Assembly (NCBI GenBank): GCA_963565915.1
Contig: OY751490.1
Location: 372,001-436,000, forward strand
Direction: 5' to 3'
Source of the DNA: Entoloma clypeatum
Taxonomy: Eukaryota > Basidiomycota > Agaricomycetes > Agaricales > Entolomataceae
Length of the DNA stretch: 64,000 nt
Shown here: piece after piece, positions 21,601 through 31,395 of the stretch
How the letters are laid out: each line of letters opens with the position of its first letter
Position numbering within the stretch: position 1 is the stretch's first letter
The notes under the pieces: model-generated
Told to the model about the DNA's origin: nothing
Seen by the model: the letters and a program-made list of their open reading frames with translations, nothing else
Database searches by the model: none
Translations under genes and position numbers: made by a program

Positions 21601-22195
21601 AGCGCGAAGGAACAGCCGTTGGGCATGAAGGTGCGAAAGGAGGGCCGTTGGACAGAAGGGACAGGCATTGGGCATAAAGGGAGCCATTGGGCACGAGACA
21701 CAGCTGTTGGACACAAAGGGCACAAAGGGAGGGCATTGGGCATGAGGGACGGCTGTTGGGCGCAAAAGGAGGGCCATTGGGTGCAAAAGGAGGGCCATTG
21801 GGCACGAAGGGAGGGCACAAGATGAAGCTGTTGGGCAAGAGAGATGGCTATTGGGTGCAAAAGGAGGGGCGTTGGGCAAGAGGGAGAACCGTTGGACATG
21901 AAGGACAGCTGTTGGACAGAGGAGACGGGCATTGGACAGAGGAGACGGGCATTGGACAGAGGAGATGGGCATTCGGCACAAAAGGAGGGCCTTTGGACAT
22001 GAAGGGCATGAAGGGAAGGCGTTGGGCATGAAAGAAGGGCTGCTGGAGATGAAAGACGGGCGTTGGGCACAAAAGGGGGGCCATTGGGCACAAAGGGAGG
22101 GCACGAGACGAAGCTGTTGGGCAAGAGGAATGGCCATTGGGTGCAAAGGGAGGCTGTTGGACACAAAGGGCATGAGAGGCAGCCATTGGGCATGA
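21601..22195 (+). repeat. Minisatellite array, GGGCA(C/T)(A/G)AAGGGAGGGC type units
   Basis: Degenerate units of about 18-24 bp built on CATTGGGCACAAAGGGAGGG are repeated about 25-30 times. Long reading frames on both strands (Pro/Asn/Cys/Ala repeats) are a by-product of units near a multiple of three and should not be read as genes. A second array of the same family lies at 35156-35789 on the opposite strand. Confidence 0.88.
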
Positions 22196-23520
22196 TGTTT
22201 CCTACTATATATTTTTACAGGTGATATCAAGTGTTCCAGGTGTGAAAAACCGCATTTTTCAACTTTCATCTTAATTTCATCACTAACACCCACTCTACCT
22301 CAATAAGTAGGTCATATAACCGACGCTTGGAGACCCTACTAGGTATAGGTAGATAATGCAATGCTCCAGTGGGCCATAGGAAGTATCAGGAATACTACCT
22401 GAGGCCTCAATGTGAGTACACATATTTTCGCTTTTATCACCCATTTATGCTCATTCTATGGCTCATCAAGGTATCCATTTCTAGGATAATACTCATATAA
22501 AATAACATTGTAGGTACTATTGGACAGATCCTGGCTTAGGGCCCTCACTGGAAAGTATGTGCTCCTCCTCCCCCTTGATCGCATTTTTCCTTTCCCTATC
22601 AAGCATATCTCAAGGCACTACTCATTATCCACTTTAGAGGAACTACTAGATGATATATCCTGCGATTCAGGGATGTGGGTGGTCTAGACAATAAGGAGTA
22701 AGTCTTCTTCTTCCAGTCCCTTCACACATATCTACATACAGCTCTATACCCATGTCTGGGCTTTTCTCCCATGCTTCATTTATAGTCCAACACTTCCTTA
22801 GGACTACCCCAATCATTCTAAGGGCCTCAAACAATACATATGAACTGCTATCCTCCTCCCCACCCATAAGTGCGCTTTTTTGATCTCCTCCCTCCCTCTC
22901 CTCCCTATAATACACCTCCCTAATGTTCTACTGTAATGATACATCATCCAAAGCCTTTCCAACTCATCCAAGAGCTCTCCTATAGATGCATAACAGCCAA
23001 CATATCTCAAGATTGATAGATATAACAATCCTAAGCCTCCAGGACATCAAATAACAATAATATTTAATCTATTATACTGTAGTTACATATATAAACATAT
23101 TGTAAAAAAGAAGGGAAGCGCAATGAGGCCGGAATAATGAGATAGTTGAGCTCACCATGCAGAACAACGAGCACGAGGTAGCCAAGCAACGACTAACACG
23201 CGCAGCAGCTGTGTTGATGGTTGTGATTGATGGGTGTGGGTGTGATTTTGATGGCTCTGACCAACCATGATCAACAATGACAAAGCATGGGGTTCTTGCC
23301 ATTGGAGTCTCGCATGTTTGGGGAATGATTTAATGCTGGTGTTGGGAATCTGATGATATTGAGCCTAATTAGGCTGGTAGTTCAGAAATACTAGATGCAA
23401 TATTCAGTTCACAGTTTTGTGTGACCTGTGACTGAACACTTGGTCAAAATGGTACAGTACTTGACATAGCTTAATTTGTACTTAGGGAAATGCTTACTTA
23501 TTACCTTCTTGCACAGTCCT
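22196..23520. other. AT-rich unidentified DNA
   Basis: No long frame with domain-like sequence was found. Phrases such as CATTTTTC...TTTCATC and ACTACCTGAGG repeat loosely. This may be decayed non-coding mobile DNA. It ends exactly where the family D LTR begins. Confidence 0.4.
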
Positions 23521-23785
23521 TGTTATAATTGTATTTTCACTTTTCACTTTATCTTCTCTTACCTCAATCTCATCTTATCTACATCTTATCATACATGAGG
23601 ACATCACGCAGCAAGATGCGCAGGATTCCAGAGTCGCGCAGCATGATGCTGCCTCAACACAGCCTCATGGTTTTTACATATATAAGTAGGGTACTTTCGC
23701 TTGTATTTGATAGCTTGTTCTCTTGGCAATACAGCCCTTTCCTCATCTTTCCACATTCAATCTCTAAGTTCCTATCGCCTCAACA
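23521..23785 (+). repeat. Family D 5' LTR
   Basis: The ends are TGTTATAATT and CGCCTCAACA, 265 bp. It matches the minus-strand LTR at 2267-2589, which has about 40-60 additional bases near the 3' end. TATATAAG at 23679-23686 is followed about 33 nt later by AGCTTGTTCT (23712-23721), the inferred transcript start. Confidence 0.87.
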
Positions 23786-23787
23786 GA

Positions 23788-23797
23788 AGAACAAGCT
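23788..23797 (+). other. Self-priming primer-binding site, family D
   Basis: AGAACAAGCT starts 2 nt after the LTR and is the exact reverse complement of 23712-23721. This is the fourth family in the window with the same layout. Confidence 0.75.
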
Positions 23798-24329
23798 CTA
23801 AACTCGCCCGCCCAAACTCACTTCCCTTTCCTCCATTCCAACTTTGCTGTTTTGTGCTTTTTCATCAAAAGTACACATCTTTATGTGGACCCTAGCGTTA
23901 AGGGGGGCCTCCCGGACTTCAGGGATAAGAAGGGAAATGCTCAGTGCACCCACTATAACTAGCGTTGCCGTTCGAGATACATAGGGAAACATTGAGCCTG
24001 TCCCGTGTTGAGGTGACCAAAGGCCAACACATCTAACCTTTGGGGAAGTTGCTGGTGCATGTGATGGTTTGGAAGAGAAGACCGTACACGTCTAGTTCAC
24101 AACAGGTGTTCCGATTCAACCAGTCCAGCACACGTGGGGGTTTTGACCACGTGGACTTCATCTTTCCTAGATCTTCCTCCATTCGGACATCCCGACTGCC
24201 TGGGTAGACAGATCGTTCTTTGGGTTTTCTTTTCAGATTCCCCCCGCCTAAGCATCAGAACAGGGTTGTGCACCTGATGTAAGGTACTACTGTTCAAAAC
24301 AAACCACTCCCCCCTGTCAGAACACCAAC
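23798..24329 (+). other. Family D leader, homologous to the family A leader
   Basis: This untranslated stretch shares blocks in order with the family A leader once the MITE there is removed, for example GGGTTTTGACCAC, TTTCCTAGATCTTCCTC and AGACAGATCGTTCTTTG. The LTRs and gag starts of the two families are much less alike, so the leader is either conserved for function or was exchanged by recombination. Confidence 0.65.
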
Positions 24330-25503
24330 ATGGATAACCAAGATCTTCAGAATGAAGCCCCCGAACATCATGAACCCCCCATCACACCACCTCCTCCCCG
24401 ACCAGGCTGAAGAATTGACATAGCTGCAGGTCCCAGCGGGTGTGGTGGGTCCCGGCCCCTGTTTTTGGGATGGTGGGCAAAAATGCTCATGTGGATCCGA
24501 GTAAATCGAGATCTGCTACATGGAGATGACAAAGTCTGTATTGCAGTGTGGTCCCGATTAGATGGACCGATCACAGGAACATATGGGGAGACACGACTCA
24601 CCCAATTCATGGAATCAAACGATTGGCCAACATATCGAAACTTGGTCTATGAGATTACCACAAGGTTTCACCCTACCACTGAAGTAGAATGGGCCAGAGC
24701 AAAGATTGAGGGGTTCAAACAGAACCAAATGAAGACAGACGATTGGATCACGCAGTTTGGAACACTGGCAATCAAAGGAAAAATTGAGGATCATCATGGG
24801 ATTTCCTTATTAGAGAGAAATGCCCGGGACTCAATTGTGCAACAATTATTTCAGCAAGGGAGACGGCAGGATACCATGCAGGAAACTGTTGAGGAGATCT
24901 CAGCCATCGGAAGAGCTGAAGAAAATTACGCCATGAGGCAAGGAATGAGGCAGGCTCCTCAAAGACAAGGAAATCAATGGGGAAATCACCCCAAGAATCA
25001 GCAAGCACCACGGCCGCAAGGCCAGAATAATTTTGGAAGGCCCTTTGGGCAACAACAAAATGGGGGGTACCGTCCTCAACAACAAAACGGTCAGCAACAA
25101 CAACAACGCGATCCGAATGCGATGAACGTTGGTCAACAGGAACCAGTGACGAGCTCCTGGTAACTGCTTTAACTGTGGTGGACAGGGGCATTTCACCCAC
25201 AATTGCAGGCAGCTGCAGCACAGGGTACAAGCGGCAATGATCAAACAAATTGATGAGCATGAGGAAGAAGATGGTCGTCGGGATATCTGCCCAGGGAATT
25301 GCCAAGGTTGTAGAAATGATATGGCCGCGAGGTGGGTGGGGGGAGGTCAACACATACCTCCTCCGAATGAGATGAACGACGTTCCAATTTCCACCATCGC
25401 CTTTATGACACCTAGACGAACCCACGCCCTCATGACCTCGCCGTTAATCTCGCCATTATGTCTGTTCCATACTCATTACGAGAGCTCGACTTCTGCGACT
25501 TGA
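24330..25503 (+). pseudogene. Family D Gag remnant
   Basis: An ATG at 24330 opens MDNQDLQNEAPEHHEPP but meets TGA at about 24409. The capsid-like region follows (RLTQFMESNDWPTYRNLV, VEWARAKIEGFKQNQ), then a Gln/Asn-rich linker (about 24950-25120). A zinc knuckle CFNCGGQGHFTHNC at about 25168-25209 is out of frame with the preceding segment. The remainder (to about 25503) reads into Pro/Arg sequence and is then cut by copia sequence. Pol is missing. The copy is dead. Confidence 0.8.
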
Positions 25504-25521
25504 TGGCAACAATTTTCAGAT

Positions 25522-26715
25522 GGGTCCGAGGAAATCTATATGCGACAGCCTGAGGGCTACATAGTAAAAGGGAAAGAGCACCTCGTGTACCGACTATACA
25601 AAGCTCTATATGGACTTAAACAGGCCGCATTAGCCTGGTGGAGAGAACTTGATTCCTCCATGAAAAAGCTCGGCTTTGTCCGGCTTCACTCCAATGCAGG
25701 AGTATTCATTCACAAAAGTACCAGCAGGGAAATTGTAATCACCGTCATTTATGTCGATGACTCTGCTTTTCTCGGCACAAACTGGGAATATACGCTAGAG
25801 AAAAAGAAGGATTTCATGACAACATGGGAATGTAGGGACTTAGAGCACCTAACGTCTGATGGGGAACCAAAAGAGTTTCTCTCAATCCAAATAAGGCAAC
25901 ATGGGAAATGAATCTTCATTGATCAAGTACCTTACCTTGAGAAAATACTCGCACACATGGGGATGAGTGAATCCAATGCAACCCACACCCCACTCCCTAT
26001 GGGCTACAAACCCATGACGTCCGAAGATGAACCTAATGCAGAACTTCAATCCAAGTACCAATCTGTCATCGGATCACTTGTATATCTGATGATTGGAACG
26101 AGGCCTGATATCTGCTTTGCTGTAATCAAAATGTCCCAATTTTCTGCAAACCCCACTAAATGCCATTTAGAAGTGGCTAGGGATATTTGCAGGTATCTAA
26201 AGGCAACAAAAGATTATGCAATCATGTATGATGGCGACTCCGGGAAAGGGATCTATGCGTTCACAGACTCCGACTGGGCGTCAGATGAAAACACGAGGAG
26301 GTCGACCACTGGCTTCTTCATATCACTGGCGTCCGGAGCAGTGACTTGGGTATCATCGGCGCAAAAAACCATCGCCCTCTCTTCCACAGAAGCAGAACAT
26401 ATGGCGCTATCAGATTGCAGTCGCGCAGTGACATGGCTAAGAAGCATGCTTGCCGAACTTGGAATGCAAATTGGATCAGTTCTGATCTATGGAGATAACA
26501 ACGGCTCCGTTTTCATCGCATCCAATCCTGTAACTGAGAAGCGATCCAAGCACATCGACGTGCGATTCCACTTTGTCAGAGAAAAAGTATCTGAAGGCAT
26601 TATCACGGTCGAATTCATTGAAGGAGTGAATAACCCTGCAGACCTTTTAACTAAGAATCTGGGGAAAATCCTCTTTAACAAGTTTATCCCATACTTCGGA
26701 TTACTAAAAAACTAG
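25522..26715 (+). pseudogene. Copia-type pol, 3' half (RT end and RNase H), 5' truncated
   Basis: The region encodes the end of a Ty1/copia reverse transcriptase (YGLKQAALAWW, and YVDDSAFLG as the catalytic YVDD motif at about 25750), followed by the connection (VIGSLVYLMIGTRPDI) and RNase H (FTDSDWASDENTRRSTTG, SSTEAEHMALSD, DNNGSVFIASNP, KHIDVRFHFVREK). One stop at 25909 interrupts it where the full copy at 39-44 kb has AGG. It is closely related to that full-length copy. The 5' end is joined abruptly to family D gag near 25503-25522, with no LTR there. Confidence 0.9.
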
Positions 26716-26783
26716 ACGAAGAAAAGTACCTAAAATGGGAAAAAGTAAGATGTATTTAGAAGTATGTACTAAATATGGGGGGG

Positions 26784-27082
26784 TGTTGAAACTTTTCCCA
26801 TCATGTAGATTAGATTAGATTACATCACCATTACATATCTTCCTTACATACTTGTTTGGTTGGTACAAACAGTAGTACAGTATATAAGACCAGGAAACTG
26901 TCAATATCAACAAGTTGTCTCTTGACTCTTAACCAGCTCCATCGCTCTTACCAGCCTCAACCGCTCTCACCAGCCTCACCCCTCCAAACCATGTAAGTGG
27001 CTAGAACGGTTACGTAGAGTACTTCCACTGTAGCTGTGTTGCTCAGTACATCTGTGGCTAGCGCCCATGTGGAACTTCAACA
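26784..27082 (+). repeat. Copia 3' LTR
   Basis: A 299-bp LTR with ends TGTTGAAAC and GGAACTTCAACA (TGTTGAA/TTCAACA inverted ends). It is preceded by the polypurine tract AAATATGGGGGGG. It is the same family as the LTRs at 38856-39160 and 44325-44632 on the other strand. Confidence 0.9.
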
Positions 27083-28010
27083 ATGTGGGAATCTGAATTC
27101 TATGCAGGGGTGTGATGGGCTGGAAACCCGGAGGTATCGGAGTTGTTGGAGTTACGGGGGATAGTTCTGTTAAACGTTGTTCAACATGTTGAAGAACTTG
27201 CTGCCTGCCAGCTTCTGCGGCTTTTGCTGTCTTGGTGTTTCGGAGTGCCATGACTAGCAGGAATCCAAAAATGGTTTGAGTTCGAATATACTGTTAAGTA
27301 GGTTAGACATTGGGGCTTCGTCAGAGCCTGTCAGAGGTTGGACGGAGTACTGGGACCGGAGTTGCAACTCCGGAAATGTGGAGTAACAACAAAGGGGAGG
27401 GACATGGCTTCAATGTATGTGTTGCGCCACCGTTTGTTGGACAATGTCCCAATTTCAGGAGGTCGGAGGAGAGGTCAGAGGTGCGGAGGTCGGAGGAGAG
27501 ATTTCGGTGAGGGACACGTTAATGTGGAAGTGGTCGGACGACGTCGGAGTTGAGACTCAGACACAGTACTGAGCTCTTCAAAGAGTAACAATGGAGGAAG
27601 AGCAGTAGATGATGATGTTGTCGGCGTATTGTACCATGGCGAGGATCTCTGGCATGAGCTGAGAACAGAGGAGTGAACTTTGTTGATATTCGAACTGAGG
27701 AACTACAGGTATGGTACGAGCTTAAATATCTAAAGGTGATTACTTTACGGAGATGATCGGAGTAGGTCCGGAGTTGTGGCGTAAGTTGCCAGCAACTGTA
27801 TTGAACATCGGAGATGTCGGAACAGCAGACCATGCGGGAAAGGCGATGCATAAGTCAACGGGCGTATGAATATGAAATGCATAAAGGCATGGAGTTACAA
27901 ATGTGAAATGCACGATGGCAACATGCGGAGACACGGAGGTGGCGGATGTCCGAAATATCGGAGGACGATCGGAGTGACTCGGAGTTTCGGAGACAGATAT
28001 AACACCGACA
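27083..28010. other. TCGGAG-rich unidentified DNA, probably retroelement derived
   Basis: On the minus strand 27251-27085 reads as a short helical, Thr/Pro-rich peptide (QQVLQHVEQRLTELSPVTPTTPIPPGF) that could be the start of another gag, but it has no diagnostic motif. From 27310 to 27980 the plus strand is dense in TCGGAG/GTCGGA, the word that is also over-represented in family C, so this may be a decayed relative in opposite orientation. No intact gene is seen. Confidence 0.4.
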
Positions 28011-28991
28011 TCCAATCCGAAATTGCTACACTAACTTTCGGACAACACCACGACAACCCGGTGGTCGGACACCCAGGACGTTGGAAGATGCTAGAGTTGG
28101 TATCGCGCACTTATTGGTGGCCCCACATGGCACGCTTAATTGGTCAGTATTGCAAAACTTGCGACCCCTGCCTCCGCACCAAGGTCCGACATTCCGCACC
28201 CTCTGGTGAGCTCCATCTGCTCCCAGTTCCATCGGAGCAGTGGCAGGTAACTAGTGTTGATTTTATCACTGAACTATCAGAAGCCCATGGGTATGATGCT
28301 ATCATGATAGTAGTGGACTCAGTCGGGAAACGTGGACACTTCATTCCGACGCACTCTGCTCTCTCTGCCCTCGGGTCCATGAAATCTTATGTTCAACATG
28401 TTTGGAAGCTCCACGGTCTTCTGGAGGCCATTGTCTCCAATCGTGGACCACAGTTCGTCACCAAGTTCATGCGGGAATTGTATAGGCTGTTAGGTATCAA
28501 GGTTGCTGCCTCGACGGCTTACCATCCACAGTCGGACGGACAGACAGAACACATGAACCAGGGATTGGAACAATACCTCCGACTGTTCGTTAACGAACGA
28601 CAGGACGACTGGGACGAATGGCTTCCGATGGTGGAGTTTTCATACAATAACCATGTCCACACGTCCATGGCCAAACCCCCTTCTACATCGACACTGGACA
28701 TCACCCATGTATGGGCTTTGAGCCCCGACAAAGACCATTGGAGATCGAGGCAGTGGAGGAGTTCAGCAAGTGGATGAAGTCCGCATTGGAGGAAGCACAA
28801 GCAGCTTTGGGAAAGGCCAAAGACGACATGGCATGGTACTACAACCAGCGTCGGACATCTACTCCGACCTTCCAACTGGGTGACAAGGTTGTTCTGGATT
28901 CCTCCGACCTTAAAACCACCCGACCAACCAAAAAACTGGCTCATAGATATGTAGGCCCGTTTCCGGTTGTCTGACCTGTCGGAACGCATGC
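28011..28991 (+). pseudogene. Family C copy 3: gag-integrase fusion by internal deletion
   Basis: The first 40 bases match the end of the family C gag (compare 63797-63840, SDIQSEIATLTFGQ) and jump at GGACAAC/CACGACAAC into the integrase zinc finger (HHDNPVVGHPGRW...CKTCDPCLRTK). The integrase core follows (VDFITELSEAHGYDA, SNRGPQF, HPQSDGQTEHMNQ), then the C-terminal GDKVVLDSSDLK. A frameshift lies near 28677 and a stop after GPFPVV near 28972. Short GACAAC identity at the junction suggests deletion by template switching or end joining. Copy 3 ends where an LTR-like sequence begins at 28992. Confidence 0.85.
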
Positions 28992-29249
28992 TGTAATGGA
29001 CCGATTCCCTGTACCCAGGGCCTACCATATCCTTACCATATCCTTACCATATCGAGGTTGTTTGGCATGGGCTTTGGGCATATACTATACAGTTGATCGG
29101 ACTTGCAGCTTATGTTGATGGACGATTAGTCATGGTTGGACAGTCCTTTTCTTACACACACATCATTGTACTCTGGTAGAGCCTATACATTGGTCTCACT
29201 GAAGTACTATGTGTGAGTGAGATTAGGCACCCGTAACGACTCGTTACAT
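28992..29249 (+). repeat. Orphan LTR-like sequence
   Basis: A 258-bp block with ends TGTAATGG and CTCGTTACA (TGTAA/TTACA) interrupts family C copy 3 exactly after GAACGCATGC. It contains two tandem CATATCCTTAC units. I could not find the second LTR or the continuation of the family C sequence downstream, and no PBS is obvious, so it is either one end of a truncated element or a solo LTR followed by a rearrangement. Confidence 0.45.
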
Positions 29250-29380
29250 TTTTTTCAGTGTTCCTTATAGGAGCTATCAAGCACAGGGGACCACCCCCGA
29301 TTTTCGAGCACAAAACTTACTGTATATCCGAAAAAACACGCGTCTAGACTCCCTGAGTCTCAGCCCTCTTTAGAACCCTT

Positions 29381-29914
29381 ATGGACCCTTTTCGGATGGC
29401 CTATCTAGTATCTGATGGGCCCTGGCTTTCCCAAAGAAGCCCTCTACGAAGCAAGGCTTCCACTTTGAGTCATGGACCATTTTTGGCCCATGATCAAGTG
29501 TTGAACCATTTTTGGCACGACTTGAGGTCCAGTTCTCGCGAACTGGAGACCTCGTCATCTACGTCTAACTATACTACACGCGAGATGCCAGAGGCTCCGA
29601 AAAAGCCTCTGTCATCATCACATATTCCCCATGCTTCACTTCAAACTCAATTTGAGCTCCACGCAAAGCATTATCTATTGATGATTGGTGTCCGAGAACG
29701 TTATCTTGATACACTACTTGATTTGTCAATTGGATACTATTATATGATATGTGAGGGAACAGCTGCCGCTGCTCCCGAGCACAATACCAAAATATTTTAC
29801 GGGACCCTCGAGCATTTTGTCAGGACCACACATGGAATGTTTGAAGATGGGCCTTTCGAGAAGCGGAGAACTACAAAGGTTTCTTGTGGGAATACAAACC
29901 GAATATTGGTATGA
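29381..29914 (+). CDS. Unrecognised 177-residue ORF
   Basis: An ATG-initiated ORF downstream of the orphan LTR. It has Ser-rich N-terminal sequence and then SLQTQFELHAKHYLLMIGVRERYLDTLLDLSIGYYYMICEG, which looks like structured helical protein rather than low complexity. It could be the gag-like ORF of a non-autonomous LTR element whose left end is 28992-29249. No motif I recognise. The downstream frames to 30370 are Pro/Ser rich and broken. Confidence 0.35.
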   Translation: MDPFRMAYLVSDGPWLSQRSPLRSKASTLSHGPFLAHDQVLNHFWHDLRSSSRELETSSSTSNYTTREMPEAPKKPLSSSHIPHASLQTQFELHAKHYLLMIGVRERYLDTLLDLSIGYYYMICEGTAAAAPEHNTKIFYGTLEHFVRTTHGMFEDGPFEKRRTTKVSCGNTNRILV

Positions 29915-31395
29915 AGAGCCTTCAATCACCTCCAAAAATTCCCCTGCCCCCTCGTCACCTCCTGTTTACAAGAAAGAAGATGGTCCGTTAGGTCCATCTT
30001 CTTCTTCGGAAAATATGATCGCTAAGTCCATCTACGTCTCGAAAAACAACCTCTGTGGCCGCTACATCCATAGAACTTGTTCCCAATGTGAACAATGGAC
30101 CTCCAGGCCCATCCTTTGCTCCGAAAAGTCCTTCGACACCGCCGACAAAAGCTGACCATTCAAACTGGTGGAGATCTGGCTGGATCCCTGCCCGTCACGG
30201 TCGACTATATCCGAATACCTCCTGCCAACGGCGGAGGAAATTTGGGAGTAGTTGGGAACAGAGGGAGCAATACGCTCCCTCACCAATTATCAAAACCCGA
30301 GGGAGTACCACTCCCTCCGAAACTAAGAAGAAGTCTCGCCGACGACGGAAACACTGCCATTGCTGTGATTAATGTACCCCTCTTGCAGCCTTCAAACCAC
30401 TTTGAAGAGTGTCGTCGGCAACCACAAAATTGTGATTGTCATCGTCAATAAAAACGATGTCAGATCGTCTGACTCCTCTCTTCAACATCGAAGGAGAGGG
30501 GGGTCGCCAAGACCAGTCTGGAATTTTAAACCAGAAGGGGGCAGAGGAAGGGAGGAGTCTCTAAAAGACCCCTCCTGACCAAAATTTTAAACCAGAAGGG
30601 GGCAGAGGGAGGGAGGAGTCTCAATACAACCCCTCCCAACTTAACCCCAATCCACTTTGAATATGCTTCATTCCTAAACGAAGCAGAAAGGGGAGAGAGG
30701 TGGAGCAATGCCCCACACTCTTCCACAAAAAATACAAAAAATACAAAAACATTGAACGTGATTCATGCAACGGAGGATGATTAAACACCCTCTGCTACAA
30801 TGAACTATTCCAATGGCCTGGAAGGGGGCACCCAATTATCCCCCATCCAAGTCAAACTTAACGAGCGCACATCAAACGAGCACCTCAACGAGCGATGAGG
30901 GCAATGGCTCATATCATTGCCCCCAATCAACGACGAGGATAATGGCTCACACCATTACCATCAGCCAAGTGTTGTGGTTGTGCTGACAGCTCATACTGTC
31001 AACATGGCTCATTGTTGTGTGCAATCCCTCAAGACGAGACGAGACGAAGGCTCATACCATCGTCATTGTCATCAAAACCATCCTAGACCAGATGGAGGAC
31101 AAATATGTCCTCCTCATGGTCGTACCCCTTCTTGCGTCGCAAACAAAGCTCGTAATAAAGTAAGAGACGATTGGTGATAACACCAATTGACCTCGCCGTC
31201 GTCACCCATCCAGTATCATACCAACAACAGTGGACTAGTGTGCACAATGCAAGTCCACCGCACTACTACTTGCACAAATGCGCAGCCAGTGGTGGTGATA
31301 GAATGAGAGCATAGAGAATATGTAGAGGATGCAGTAGCACCCTCCACATGTTCTCCTTCAGACTACGAGTTGTCAGGGATCGACGACAAGCATGG
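29915..31395. other. Unidentified DNA with a two-unit 61-bp direct repeat
   Basis: No convincing gene. Two 61-bp units (30523-30583 and 30584-about 30640) begin ATTTTAAACCAGAAGGGGGC, the second with small changes. Between 30840 and 31190 phrases such as AACGAGC and GGCTCATA(C/T)CAT recur. This may be the interior of the non-autonomous element that starts at 28992. Confidence 0.4.

Noticed and set aside
21471..22293. Long Pro/Asn/Cys frames on both strands, up to 240 residues
   Set aside because: They are translations of the minisatellite; units of 18-24 bp keep several frames open by chance.
29381..30451. One continuous gene from 29381 to about 30450
   Set aside because: Only the first 177 codons look structured; joining the following Pro/Ser frames would need unsupported introns or shifts.
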